DNA of 64,000 nt, from NCBI RefSeq assembly GCF_013393325.1, contig NZ_QJRC01000098.1, positions 372,001 to 436,000 on the forward strand. The letters are read 5' to 3'. Positions 16,963-25,968 of the stretch are shown here, piece after piece (within the stretch, counting starts at the first letter, position 1; every line of letters begins with the position of its first letter). The position numbers were made by a program, and so were the translations under genes. Below the pieces are notes generated by a model. It saw nothing but the letters and a program-made list of their open reading frames with translations, made no database searches and had not been told where the DNA came from. The stretch is from Pseudomonas hunanensis (GTDB lineage: Bacteria > Pseudomonadota > Gammaproteobacteria > Pseudomonadales > Pseudomonadaceae).

Positions 16963-19110
16963 ATGCCTGTTTCAACTCTGATACAAGGCTGCTCCGTGTT
17001 CCCTGGCACGCCCCCGTACCCGCGCCTGCTCATACTGACTGCCCTGCTCGGTGGCCCAGCCGTGGCCGACGACCTGTTCATCGACACGTCCGACCTGCCA
17101 CAGGTTCTGACCGCCACACGCCTGAAACAATCCCCGGCGGCGGTCCCGGGCAGCATGACGGTCCTCGACAGCGAGCTGATCCGCGCCAGCGGTGCCCGTG
17201 ACATCCCTGAGCTGCTGCGCCTGGTACCCGGCATGATGATCGGCTACGGTGCCGGCAACCAGCCCACGGTCAACTACCACGGCAGCAACGTCAACGACGC
17301 ACGCCGCATGCAGGTTTTGATCGATGGCCGCTCGGTGTACCGCGCAGGCCTGGCCACGGTGGACTGGAGCGACATTCCCCTGGCCATGGAGGATATCGAG
17401 CGCATCGAGGTGTTCCGCGGCCCAAACACCGTCAGCTACGGCGCCAACGCCCTGATGGCGGTGGTGAACATCCTCACCCGCAACCCCGCCGACAGCCATG
17501 GCACGCGGCTGAAGGTGACCCGCGGCCAGGATGGCATCAACGATTTCTACGCCAGCCACGGCTTTGGCTGGGACGGCGGTGACATGCGCCTGTCGGTGTC
17601 GGGCCAGCAAGACGACGGCTTCGATGAAAACCAGTTCGGCCAGGACTACCGCGACAGCCGCCGCCTGACCCGCTTCAACCTCAGTGCCAGCCACAACCTG
17701 GCGGTTGACCAGACCCTGGAATGGCAACTGGCGGCAAAGGAAGGTAGCAACCAGCGGCCTTATACCTATCAGCCGGTGTTCGCCAAGTACGAGGCAGGCA
17801 ACAACGCAGACGTCAATGCCAAGGACTATGCCGGCTCGTTGCGCTGGACCAAGGATTTCAGCTCCGAGCACAGCCTCTATATTCAGGGTTCGGCGCAGCA
17901 TTTCGATCGCCAGCAGGTATGGCGCGCCTGTGATGCCCTAGAATCGTTCAGCGCCGAACTGACCCAGCTCTGGCAAATGAACCCCGACTTTGCCGAAAAA
18001 GTAGCGCGCGGTGTCGCCCTAGGCGACCTGCCAACGACCAGCGACCCAGTGTTGAGTGCCCTCTCGAACAAAGTGCAGGAGCAATGGAAGGCCGGCGGCA
18101 ACCAGCCGGTCTGCGGCGATGTCGACCAGAGCACCCGCGAAACCCGCTACGACCTGGAGATCCAGGATACCCTGAGCCTGACCGACAGCCTTCGCCTGCT
18201 CAGTGGCATGAACTACCGCTATGACCGTGCCGACTCGCAGACCTACTTCAACGGCAGCCTCGACGACCAGACCTGGCGCCTGTTTGGCCAGCTGGAGTGG
18301 CGCGCCGACGAGCACTGGATCCTTCAGGGCGGGGCCATGTTCGAAGACTCGCGCCTGTCTGGCAGCTCGCTGACGCCACGCGTCGCGGTCAACTACCTGA
18401 TCACCCCACGCCATGGCCTGCGTGCGGTGTATTCCGAGGCAGTGCGCTCGCCCGACATGTTCGAGAACAACGTCAACTGGAGCTACACGGTCAAGAACCT
18501 CAGCACCAACGCGTTCGGCCAGCAGCACGGTGAATACTTCGTCAAGACCCGTGGCCCCGGCGACCTCGACCAGGAACGCATGCGCTCGCGCGAGCTGGGC
18601 TACAACGGCTTTTTCAGCGACATTGGCTTGAACATGGATGTGAAGCTGTTCTACGACGAGATCACCGGCATGATCAGTGAACCGCTGAAGAACAACCAGT
18701 ACATCGCCAGCAACGCCAACAAGGCCCGGTTCAGCGGCAGCGAGGCACAATTGGATTGGCGCCCGACCCTGCGCGACCGCCTGCGCCTGACCTACGCCTA
18801 CGTCGATGCCTGGGCCAGCAACCCCGACGACCGCCGCCTCAGCGCCCACAACAGCGGCTCGGCCGGGTGGATGCGCGAATGGGGTGCCGGCTGGTCGAGT
18901 GCACTGTTCTACTACGGCGACGATGCTCTCAACCAGTACCGCTATGAACGCCTGGACCTACGCCTGGCCAAGCGCTTTCGAGTGCATGGCAGCAACCTGG
19001 AGCTGGCAGCGCTGTGGCAGCAGCGCCTGGACGACGAGCCAACCACGGCAGTCCAGAACCGCTTCGACAGCCGCCACCGCCTGAGCGTCAGCGCGGAGCT
19101 GGAGTTCTGA
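16963..19110 (+). CDS. TonB-dependent outer-membrane receptor
   Basis: A 715-residue receptor. A signal peptide ends near GGPAVA; a TonB-box-like QVLTATR follows, then the plug domain (about 45-160) with DIPELLRLVPGM, VLIDGRSVY and IERIEVFRGPNTVSYG. The beta-barrel runs to a terminal aromatic residue (SAELEF). There is no N-terminal STN signalling domain, so it is not a FecA-type transducer. A GTG at 16996 with AAGG seven bases upstream gives a more classical 24-residue signal peptide and is a possible alternative start. The stop overlaps the ATG of a periplasmic binding protein gene, which in turn overlaps a sensor kinase gene. The ligand is unknown. Confidence 0.9.
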   Translation: MPVSTLIQGCSVFPGTPPYPRLLILTALLGGPAVADDLFIDTSDLPQVLTATRLKQSPAAVPGSMTVLDSELIRASGARDIPELLRLVPGMMIGYGAGNQPTVNYHGSNVNDARRMQVLIDGRSVYRAGLATVDWSDIPLAMEDIERIEVFRGPNTVSYGANALMAVVNILTRNPADSHGTRLKVTRGQDGINDFYASHGFGWDGGDMRLSVSGQQDDGFDENQFGQDYRDSRRLTRFNLSASHNLAVDQTLEWQLAAKEGSNQRPYTYQPVFAKYEAGNNADVNAKDYAGSLRWTKDFSSEHSLYIQGSAQHFDRQQVWRACDALESFSAELTQLWQMNPDFAEKVARGVALGDLPTTSDPVLSALSNKVQEQWKAGGNQPVCGDVDQSTRETRYDLEIQDTLSLTDSLRLLSGMNYRYDRADSQTYFNGSLDDQTWRLFGQLEWRADEHWILQGGAMFEDSRLSGSSLTPRVAVNYLITPRHGLRAVYSEAVRSPDMFENNVNWSYTVKNLSTNAFGQQHGEYFVKTRGPGDLDQERMRSRELGYNGFFSDIGLNMDVKLFYDEITGMISEPLKNNQYIASNANKARFSGSEAQLDWRPTLRDRLRLTYAYVDAWASNPDDRRLSAHNSGSAGWMREWGAGWSSALFYYGDDALNQYRYERLDLRLAKRFRVHGSNLELAALWQQRLDDEPTTAVQNRFDSRHRLSVSAELEF

Positions 19111-20000
19111 TGGCCCTGTTGCTGCGCCTATTGCTGCTGTGCCTGTGGCCGCTGGGGCCACTGTCGGCCAGTGAAATCCTGCTGGTGGGGGCTGAGGACC
19201 AGCCCGGTATCCGCAGTTTCGTCGCCGCGCTGGAAAGCCGTCGGCCCCACGATCATGTGCATTTCCAGACCACAGCCGACCTGCCGCGCCCGAGCAAGCT
19301 CAAAGCCGACCAGCGTTTGATCCTGCTCGACAGCTCCGCACTGGAGTGGCGGCTGGGCGAAACCGCCGGCCCACCGGCCCTGGCCATGCGGGTCAGCCGG
19401 GTACAGGCTGAACAGCGCCTGGGAAAGTCGCGCCCCGCGTTTCTCACCTTGCTGTGGAGTGACGCGCCGTTGGGCCGGCAATTGCGCCTGACGCGCTACC
19501 TGCTGCCGCAGGCCCAGCGCATTGGGGTGTTGTACGGTGAGCACAGCAGTTTTCTGCTCGACGAGTTGCGCCATGCCGCACGCCCCCTGGGCCTGGAGAT
19601 CATCGCCCAGGACTGGTCCGACCCGCGTGACAGCCGGCCGCTGCAGCATCTGCTGGGTAGCAGCGATGTGCTGCTGGGCCTGGACGACCCCAACCTGTAC
19701 AACTCCAAGACCGCGAAGAACCTGCTGCTGAGCAGCTATGGTCGACAGATGGCCCTGATCGGGCCGAACGCCGGTTTTGTTCGCGCCGGCGCCCTGGCCA
19801 GCACCTACAGCGATCAGGACGACTGGCTGGCGGAGCTCGACCAGTTGCTCGATCAGCCGCCTGCGCGCTGGCCGCGCAGCCTGTACCCGACACGCTATGG
19901 CGTCAGTGGCAACCAGCAGGTGGCCCGCGCCCTGGGCCTTGAACCGATCGATCCGAACGCCGCCGCCAAGGCCCTGGCCGCAGGAGACCCCACCCCATGA
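19110..20000 (+). CDS. Periplasmic ABC-type substrate-binding-like protein
   Basis: A 296-residue exported protein: hydrophobic leader MALLLRLLLLCLWPLGPLSA with cleavage near SAS. The rest resembles the ABC_sub_bind (PF04392-like) family: strand/helix alternation with RIGVLYGEHSSFLLDEL, a DVLLGLDDPNLYNSKTAKNLLL segment, and LIGPNAGFVRAGALASTYSD. No permease or ATPase gene is nearby, so it probably does not serve a classical importer. Its ATG overlaps the receptor stop by one base and its stop overlaps the kinase ATG, suggesting it presents a ligand to the kinase sensor domain (inference). Confidence 0.8.
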   Translation: MALLLRLLLLCLWPLGPLSASEILLVGAEDQPGIRSFVAALESRRPHDHVHFQTTADLPRPSKLKADQRLILLDSSALEWRLGETAGPPALAMRVSRVQAEQRLGKSRPAFLTLLWSDAPLGRQLRLTRYLLPQAQRIGVLYGEHSSFLLDELRHAARPLGLEIIAQDWSDPRDSRPLQHLLGSSDVLLGLDDPNLYNSKTAKNLLLSSYGRQMALIGPNAGFVRAGALASTYSDQDDWLAELDQLLDQPPARWPRSLYPTRYGVSGNQQVARALGLEPIDPNAAAKALAAGDPTP

Positions 20001-21928
20001 CCAAGCGCTTGAGCTGGGACATTCATACCCGCACCCAGATCATCAGCCTCGGCCCTGCCCTGCTGCTGACCTTGCTGTTGATCAGCTTCTTTACCTTCGT
20101 GCGTATCCAGGACCTGCGCCAGGAACTCAACCACACCGGGCAACTGATCGCCAACCAGTTGGCACCGGCGTCGGAGTACGGGGTGATTTCGGGCAACAAC
20201 GAAGTACTTGAAGGGCTGATGCGCGCCACCCTCAGCATCCCGCATGTGCGTTTTCTGGAGGTGCAGGACAGCCGCAACCACATCCTCGTGTACGTGGAGC
20301 AGTCCGACGAAAGCGCCAACCGCGCACAACAGGTAGAAGTGTTCCAGGCGCCCATCCGCCTGCAACAGATCCGGCTGGACAACGATTTCCTGCAACAGGG
20401 CAAGGCCACCACCCCGGCCATTGGTGACGACTACCTGGGCCGGGTGATAGTCGGCATGTCCGATGATGCCTTCAGCCAGCGGCAACAGGAAATCGTGATC
20501 AAGGCCGGGATCCTTGCACTGTTCGCCCTGCTGTTCACCTTTTTGCTGGCTCGCCGCCTGGCCCTGAGCCTGGCCAAGCCGATCAGCGACATGGGGCATG
20601 CGGTCAAGGCCATTCAGCAGGGCGAGTACAACACCCCCTTGCCGGTGGTGGACGACAGCGAACTGGGCCACCTGGCGCGTCACATCAACAACCTGGCCAG
20701 CGCCCTGGAACAGGCCAGCGATGAACAGAAGCAGGCCATTGCCGAATTGATCCAGGCTCGCGAGGAGGCTGAACAGGCCAACCGCGCGAAATCGGACTTC
20801 CTGGCCATGATGAGCCATGAACTGCGCACACCGATGAATGGCGTGCTAGGCATGCTGCAGTTGCTGGAAACCACACCGCTGAGCAGCGAGCAGGCCGATT
20901 ACACGGCAGTGGCCAGCGAGTCCACCGGGCATTTGCTGAAGGTCATCAACGACATCCTCGACTTTTCGCGTATCGAGCGCGCCGCGCTGCAACTGGAGCA
21001 CATCGACTTCAATCTCGGCGAGTTGATCACCAGCAGTGTCCAGTCGTTCCAGCACAGCGCCCAGCAGCGCGGCCTGGGCCTGCACCTGGAACTGCCGGCC
21101 GGCTTCGAGCAACTGCAGGTGAACGGCGACCCCACGCGCATCCGCCAAATCCTGCTGAACCTGATAGGCAACGCCCTGAAATTCACAGAACGCGGGCAGG
21201 TACAGGTCGAAGCACGTTGGCAGGTACTCGATCGGCAACTGATCTGGCTGACCTGCAGCGTGCGCGACACCGGCATCGGCATCGACAGCGACCGCCTGGA
21301 AATGATGTTCATCGCTTTCCAGCAGGCCGACAGCTCGATTTCCCGCCGTTATGGCGGCACCGGGCTGGGGCTTTCGATCGCCCGCACCTTGGCTGAGCGC
21401 ATGGGCGGCAAGCTGCGCGGTGAAAGCCGTGAGGGCCTGGGGTCGACTTTCACCCTGGAAATGCCACTGGCCCTCGCCACCCCTGCCCCCGTCCCACTGA
21501 AGCCGCCCACCACTGCGCCAACGATAGTGCCCGACAATGATCAGGTACTGCTGGTAGAGGACAACCCGGTCAACCAAAGCGTCATCGAGGCCATGCTGCG
21601 CAGCCTGGGGCTTGCGGTATGCACGGCCGAGGATGGCCTTGAGGCGGTCGACCTGGTTGGCCAGCAGCGCTTCGCCGCCGTGCTGATGGATTGCCGCCTG
21701 CCACACCTGGACGGCTATGAAGCCACCCGGCGCATCCGCCAGTTGCCCAACGGCGCCGGGCTACCGATCATCGCCCTGACCGCCAACGCCTTGCAGGGCG
21801 ACCGCGAGCGTTGCATGGCGGCTGGCATGGACGACTACCTGAGCAAACCCTTGCGCCGCACCGAACTGCAGCGGGTGCTGCAGCGCTGGTTACCCGGTCG
21901 GACAACCGCGACTGGCGATAAATGCTAA
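19997..21928 (+). CDS. Hybrid sensor histidine kinase/response regulator with periplasmic CHASE8-like sensor
   Basis: A 643-residue inner-membrane hybrid kinase. TM1 at about 16-37; periplasmic sensor about 38-165, of CHASE8 type (IANQLAPASEYGVISGNNEVL); TM2 about 168-187; HAMP about 187-240; a coiled linker; HisKA with H274 in MMSHELRTPMNG; ATPase with NLIGNALKFT, DTGIGI and GGTGLGLS; receiver about 515-635 with phosphoacceptor D565 (VLMDCRLP) and KP at 617-618. There is no HPt or output domain, so phosphate must pass to a partner elsewhere. It overlaps the binding-protein gene by 4 bases. Confidence 0.92.
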   Translation: MTKRLSWDIHTRTQIISLGPALLLTLLLISFFTFVRIQDLRQELNHTGQLIANQLAPASEYGVISGNNEVLEGLMRATLSIPHVRFLEVQDSRNHILVYVEQSDESANRAQQVEVFQAPIRLQQIRLDNDFLQQGKATTPAIGDDYLGRVIVGMSDDAFSQRQQEIVIKAGILALFALLFTFLLARRLALSLAKPISDMGHAVKAIQQGEYNTPLPVVDDSELGHLARHINNLASALEQASDEQKQAIAELIQAREEAEQANRAKSDFLAMMSHELRTPMNGVLGMLQLLETTPLSSEQADYTAVASESTGHLLKVINDILDFSRIERAALQLEHIDFNLGELITSSVQSFQHSAQQRGLGLHLELPAGFEQLQVNGDPTRIRQILLNLIGNALKFTERGQVQVEARWQVLDRQLIWLTCSVRDTGIGIDSDRLEMMFIAFQQADSSISRRYGGTGLGLSIARTLAERMGGKLRGESREGLGSTFTLEMPLALATPAPVPLKPPTTAPTIVPDNDQVLLVEDNPVNQSVIEAMLRSLGLAVCTAEDGLEAVDLVGQQRFAAVLMDCRLPHLDGYEATRRIRQLPNGAGLPIIALTANALQGDRERCMAAGMDDYLSKPLRRTELQRVLQRWLPGRTTATGDKC

Positions 21929-21969
21929 AGTGCGGCAGTCTTAAACACTGGACAGGACCTTCATCGGAC

Positions 21970-22016
21970 CTGAAAATAGACGTTTCAGTGCACACCTGTA
22001 CTTCTTTCGGCAGGTG
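21970..22016 (+). promoter_or_regulatory. Two inverted repeats upstream of fabA
   Basis: The 207-base gap between the hybrid kinase and fabA holds CTGAAA-N7-TTTCAG (21970-21988) and CACCTG-N12-CAGGTG (21993-22016). The first could be an operator for a TetR-type fatty-acid regulator (DesT/FabR class); the second could form an RNA hairpin. Neither matches a consensus I can state with confidence. Confidence 0.3.
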
Positions 22017-22135
22017 CGCTGTGACTTTCACCACAACGCAATAGTCTACCTGTAGGCTGCCGTCTCGAAGCCATTGGTTTTCGGGCCGGCCGGGAAGATT
22101 CATCCCCTGCCACAGGGGGTTATTGAGGAGCTCGC

Positions 22136-22651
22136 ATGACCAAACAACACGCCTTTACTCGGGAAGACCTGCTGCGCTGCAGTCGCGGTGAGCTGTTCGG
22201 CCCAGGTAATGCGCAACTGCCCGCGCCGAACATGCTGATGGTCGATCGCATCACCCATATCAGCGAAGAAGGCGGCAAGTACGGCAAAGGTGAATTGGTC
22301 GCCGAGCTGGATATCACCCCGGACCTGTGGTTCTTCGCCTGCCATTTCGAAGGCGATCCGGTCATGCCGGGCTGCCTGGGCCTTGACGCCATGTGGCAGC
22401 TGGTCGGCTTCTTCCTGGGCTGGCAGGGTCTGCCAGGCCGTGGCCGCGCGCTGGGTTCGGGCGAAGTGAAGTTCTTTGGCCAGGTATTGCCTAGCGCCAA
22501 GAAAGTCACCTACAACATTCACATCAAGCGCGTCCTGAAGGGCAAGCTGAACATGGCCATCGCCGATGGCTCGGTCAGCGTCGACGGCCGCGAGATCTAC
22601 ACTGCCGAAGGCCTGCGGGTCGGCGTGTTCACCTCCACTGACAATTTCTAA
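22136..22651 (+). CDS. fabA: 3-hydroxydecanoyl-ACP dehydratase/isomerase
   Basis: A 171-residue FabA, standard length. The hot-dog active site shows FACHFEGDPVMPGCLGLDA, with the catalytic His (H70-type) and Asp (D84-type) of the family. It dehydrates 3-hydroxydecanoyl-ACP and isomerises trans-2- to cis-3-decenoyl-ACP, the entry to anaerobic unsaturated fatty acid synthesis. GAGGAG precedes the ATG at good spacing. It is followed after 11 bases by fabB in the usual Pseudomonas fabAB operon. Confidence 0.98.
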   Translation: MTKQHAFTREDLLRCSRGELFGPGNAQLPAPNMLMVDRITHISEEGGKYGKGELVAELDITPDLWFFACHFEGDPVMPGCLGLDAMWQLVGFFLGWQGLPGRGRALGSGEVKFFGQVLPSAKKVTYNIHIKRVLKGKLNMAIADGSVSVDGREIYTAEGLRVGVFTSTDNF

Positions 22652-22662
22652 GGGTTATTCGC

Positions 22663-23883
22663 ATGCGCCGCGTCGTTATCACTGGTCTGGGCATCGTATC
22701 GTGCCTGGGCAATGACAAAGAGACCGTCACCGAAAACCTGCGTAACAGCCGTCCGGGTATCCGTTTCAACCCGGAATACAAGGAAATGGGGCTGCGCAGC
22801 CAGGTTTCCGGGTCCATCGACCTCAACCTCGAAGAACTGATCGACCGCAAGGTCTACCGCTTCGTCGGCCACGCCGCGGCCTACGCCTATCTGGCGATGC
22901 AGGACGCGATCAAGGACGCTGGCCTGACCGAAGAGCAGGTTTCCAACCCGCGTACTGGCCTGGTGGCTGGCTCCGGCGGCGCCTCGACCCTGAACCAGAT
23001 GGAAGCGCTGGACACCCTGCGCGAGAAAGGCGTCAAGCGCGTCGGCCCGTACCGCGTTACCCGCACCATGGGCAGCACCGTTTCGGCGTGCCTGGCCACT
23101 CCGTTCAAGATCAAGGGCCTGAACTACTCGATCTCGTCGGCCTGCGCCACTTCGGCACACTGCATCGGCACCGCCCTGGAGCAGATCCAGTGGGGCAAGC
23201 AAGACATCGTCTTCGCCGGTGGTGGTGAAGAAGAGCACTGGAGCCAGTCGTTCCTGTTCGATGCCATGGGCGCCCTGTCGACCAAACGCAACGAAACCCC
23301 GGAACTGGCTTCGCGCGCCTATGACGCCGACCGTGATGGCTTCGTCATCGCAGGTGGCGGCGGCATGGTGGTGGTCGAGGAGCTGGAACACGCCCTGGCC
23401 CGTGGCGCCAAGATCTACGCCGAAATCGTTGGCTACGGTGCAACTTCCGACGGCTATGACATGGTTGCCCCGAGCGGCGAAGGTGCCATCCGCTGCATGC
23501 AGCAGGCGCTGGCTACCGTCGACACCCCGATCGACTACCTGAACACCCACGGTACTTCGACTCCGGTCGGTGACGTGGCCGAGATCAAAGGTGTTCGCGC
23601 CGTGTTCGGCGACAAGGCACCGAAGATCAGCTCGACCAAGAGCCTGTCGGGCCACTCGCTGGGCGCCGCCGGTGTGCACGAGGCGATCTACTGCCTGCTG
23701 ATGATGGAAAACAACTTCATCGCCGGCTCCGCCAACATCGATGAGCTGGACCCAGAGGTCGCCGACCTGCCAATCCTGCGTAACACCGAAGAAAACGCCA
23801 AGATCGACACGGTCATGAGCAACAGCTTCGGCTTCGGCGGCACAAACGCCACCCTGGTGCTCAAGCGCTGGGAAGGCAAGTAA
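22663..23883 (+). CDS. fabB: 3-oxoacyl-ACP synthase I
   Basis: A 406-residue ketosynthase. The nucleophile cysteine is in SISSACATSAHCIG, and the two active-site histidines are in NTHGTSTPVGD and SLSGHSLGAAGVHE. It elongates the cis-3-decenoyl-ACP made by FabA, so the pair sets the unsaturated fatty acid level. Last gene of fabAB; a strong terminator follows 20 bases downstream. Confidence 0.98.
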   Translation: MRRVVITGLGIVSCLGNDKETVTENLRNSRPGIRFNPEYKEMGLRSQVSGSIDLNLEELIDRKVYRFVGHAAAYAYLAMQDAIKDAGLTEEQVSNPRTGLVAGSGGASTLNQMEALDTLREKGVKRVGPYRVTRTMGSTVSACLATPFKIKGLNYSISSACATSAHCIGTALEQIQWGKQDIVFAGGGEEEHWSQSFLFDAMGALSTKRNETPELASRAYDADRDGFVIAGGGGMVVVEELEHALARGAKIYAEIVGYGATSDGYDMVAPSGEGAIRCMQQALATVDTPIDYLNTHGTSTPVGDVAEIKGVRAVFGDKAPKISSTKSLSGHSLGAAGVHEAIYCLLMMENNFIAGSANIDELDPEVADLPILRNTEENAKIDTVMSNSFGFGGTNATLVLKRWEGK

Positions 23884-23903
23884 GACGCTGCTGCGGTAAA
23901 TGA

Positions 23904-23937
23904 AAACGCCCCGACTGGTTCGGGGCGTTTTTATTTT
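23904..23937 (+). terminator. Intrinsic terminator of fabAB
   Basis: Stem AAACGCCCCGA/TCGGGGCGTTT with a 5-base loop followed by TTATTTTT. Classical rho-independent form. Confidence 0.9.
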
Positions 23938-23950
23938 TAACCTGTCGCAC

Positions 23951-24955
23951 TCATTTCTGCCTGGGCAGTACAGCCAGAAAGTTATCGCGGGCCACTTTGT
24001 TGGCCACCTCTATCGGCAAGGCATCCAGAAACGGCTTGAACCCGTGCATCTGCTCACCCAGGCTGCCAAACCGCCCCACCACATCCGACCCCAGCATGAA
24101 CCGCTCTGGATAGCGCTCGACCAGCGCCAGCCATTCCTTGCGCGGCACGCCTTTGTCATCCAGCAGATAAGGCTGCAGCACACTCCACGACAGGTCGACA
24201 TACAAGTTCGGGTAGTCCTCCAGCAATCGCGTGAGCACCGGCAACAGAAAACCCATCTGCGTCTGGTGCCGGTGTATCTCCATGCTGCTGCCCGCATGCG
24301 CCCAGATGAACCGTGTATGCGGGTGATTGCGCAGCGGCTCTTCAATCTCCGCCAGGTACAGCGGGTTGCGCTCGCGCTTGGAGGTGATGTTGGAATGCAG
24401 GAGCACCGGCAGGTCACGCTCGGCCGCCAGATGGTAGATACGCGTCATGGCCTCGTTGTTGGCGCGCGGTGTGTCGCCACTGGTCAGCGCGGTCAGGTCA
24501 TCGTGGCGGGTGAACACCTCGCCAATGCCCTGCCATAACCCCGGGTTCATTTCGAGCATGCGCTCGATGTGGCTGACAGCGTTCTTGTCCACCGGGTTGA
24601 AGCCGGTCAAAAACGGATGAAAGCGTTTTCGTTGCTCAATCGGCAACTGCTCCAGGGCCGCTGCCACATAGGTGTCGGTGGCGCTGTACCAATAGGCATC
24701 GGCGTCGTCACCGGCGTAATAGCGTGGGCGCTTGGGTTCGTCTTCGTGCCATTTCTTGGCCACTGGAATGCCGGAAATCATCGACTGCTCGATGCCTGCG
24801 GCGTCCATGGCCTTGAGCAACGCCGGCATGCCTTCGCTTTCCTGAAAGAAGTCGACGTAGTGCAGGTGGGCGTCGCTGTAGCGGTAGTCGCGCGCGTGTG
24901 CCGCCTGGCAAAGCGAGGCAGACAACATTACGCAGGCCAGCGCTCTGGCAATCAT
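23951..24955 (-). CDS. Exported amidohydrolase-family protein
   Basis: A 334-residue protein with a signal peptide (MIARALACVMLSASLCQAAHA). The mature part is a TIM-barrel amidohydrolase (Amidohydro_2 type): the HLH metal motif is in YSDAHLHYVDF, later ligands lie in LLHSNITS and WAHAGSSMEIH, and the catalytic Asp is probably in MLGSDVVGRFG. The start at 24955 has AAGGAAGC upstream; the longer open frame beyond lacks a ribosome-binding site. Family members hydrolyse or decarboxylate cyclic and aromatic substrates; a periplasmic member is less usual and its substrate is unknown. Confidence 0.82.
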   Translation of the reverse strand: MIARALACVMLSASLCQAAHARDYRYSDAHLHYVDFFQESEGMPALLKAMDAAGIEQSMISGIPVAKKWHEDEPKRPRYYAGDDADAYWYSATDTYVAAALEQLPIEQRKRFHPFLTGFNPVDKNAVSHIERMLEMNPGLWQGIGEVFTRHDDLTALTSGDTPRANNEAMTRIYHLAAERDLPVLLHSNITSKRERNPLYLAEIEEPLRNHPHTRFIWAHAGSSMEIHRHQTQMGFLLPVLTRLLEDYPNLYVDLSWSVLQPYLLDDKGVPRKEWLALVERYPERFMLGSDVVGRFGSLGEQMHGFKPFLDALPIEVANKVARDNFLAVLPRQK

Positions 24956-25072
24956 GGGCTGCTTCCTTCTACAAATACGAAAACAGTAGACCGGCCGGCA
25001 AACGAGACGGTTCAGCCGAAGCGGGCAAACCGCTATGCTGGGTGCACACTCACCTCGCCTGGAACACACCCC

Positions 25073-25936
25073 ATGAGCAGCCCCCTGATCATCCGCCCGC
25101 GCGCCGAATCGGTCGAGGGCCAGCCGATCCTGCGCCCGCTGCCTTCGGCCCAGTGCCGCAGCGTCGGCCCGTTCGTGTTCTTCGACCATATGCTCGAAAC
25201 CGACTATGCCGCCGGGCATGGCATGGACATCCGCCAACACCCGCATATCGGCTTGTCGACCCTGACCTACCTGTTTGAAGGGGCGATCCTGCACAAGGAC
25301 AGCCTCGGCTCGGCACAGCGTGTGCTGCCGGGTGATGTCAGCTGGATGACCGCAGGCAGCGGCGTGGCCCACGTCGAGCGCACCCCAGAAGATGCCCTGG
25401 CCCATGGCTCGCGCCTGCATGGGCTGCAGGTATGGCTGGCATCGCCGCGCGAGCATGAGCAAGGCCCGGCAAGCTACAGCCATCACCCGGCCGCGAGCCT
25501 GCCCGTCAGTGACAGCCTGGGGGTGCGCATCTGCATGATTGCAGGCAGCGGGTTCTGCCTGGAGTCACCGGTGCCGGTGCTCTCCCCTACCCTTTATGCC
25601 CATGTACGGATGCAGCCGGCAACCACCTTGCCGATACCCACCGAGCATGCGCAGCGAGCACTGTACCTGCTGGATGGCGAGTTGCAGATGAACGACGCGG
25701 ACGTGGAGCCGTGCAGCCTGGTGGTACTGCCAGAGGGCGAAGACGTGACACTGTACGCGGAGGGTGAGTGCCAGCTGGTGCTGATTGGCGGGGAGCCGCT
25801 GGATGGTCCACGGCGGATGAACTGGAACTTCGTGGCCAGTGACCCGGAGCTGATCGAGCAGGCCAGGGCACGCTGGGCGGCGAGGGATTGGCCAGTGGTG
25901 CCCGGGGAAACCTCCAGGATCGAGCTGCCACGGTAA
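25073..25936 (+). CDS. Pirin family protein
   Basis: A 287-residue bicupin. The N-terminal cupin has metal-ligand histidines in DIRQHPHIGLSTLTYLFEG and a later ligand set in GSGVAHVERTPED, matching the pirin pattern. RVLPGDVSWMTAGSG is typical. Bacterial pirins include quercetinases and redox or metabolic regulators; the role here is not known. The start at 25073 (MSSPLIIRPRAESVEG) begins where the family homology begins. It is divergent from the amidohydrolase gene, with 117 bases between, and convergent with the dienelactone hydrolase. Confidence 0.88.
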   Translation: MSSPLIIRPRAESVEGQPILRPLPSAQCRSVGPFVFFDHMLETDYAAGHGMDIRQHPHIGLSTLTYLFEGAILHKDSLGSAQRVLPGDVSWMTAGSGVAHVERTPEDALAHGSRLHGLQVWLASPREHEQGPASYSHHPAASLPVSDSLGVRICMIAGSGFCLESPVPVLSPTLYAHVRMQPATTLPIPTEHAQRALYLLDGELQMNDADVEPCSLVVLPEGEDVTLYAEGECQLVLIGGEPLDGPRRMNWNFVASDPELIEQARARWAARDWPVVPGETSRIELPR

Positions 25937-25940
25937 TGTT

Positions 25941-25961
25941 GGGGGCCGCGTTACGGCCCCC
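25941..25961. terminator. GC-rich stem-loop between convergent genes
   Basis: GGGGGCCG/CGGCCCCC with a 5-base loop in the 32-base gap between pirin and dienelactone hydrolase genes. There is no T run, so termination may be weak. Confidence 0.5.
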
Positions 25962-25968
25962 TGCGATC

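Noticed and set aside
25937..25968. A strong terminator between pirin and dienelactone hydrolase
   Set aside because: The stem is good but no T run follows on either strand, so it is reported only as a weak candidate.
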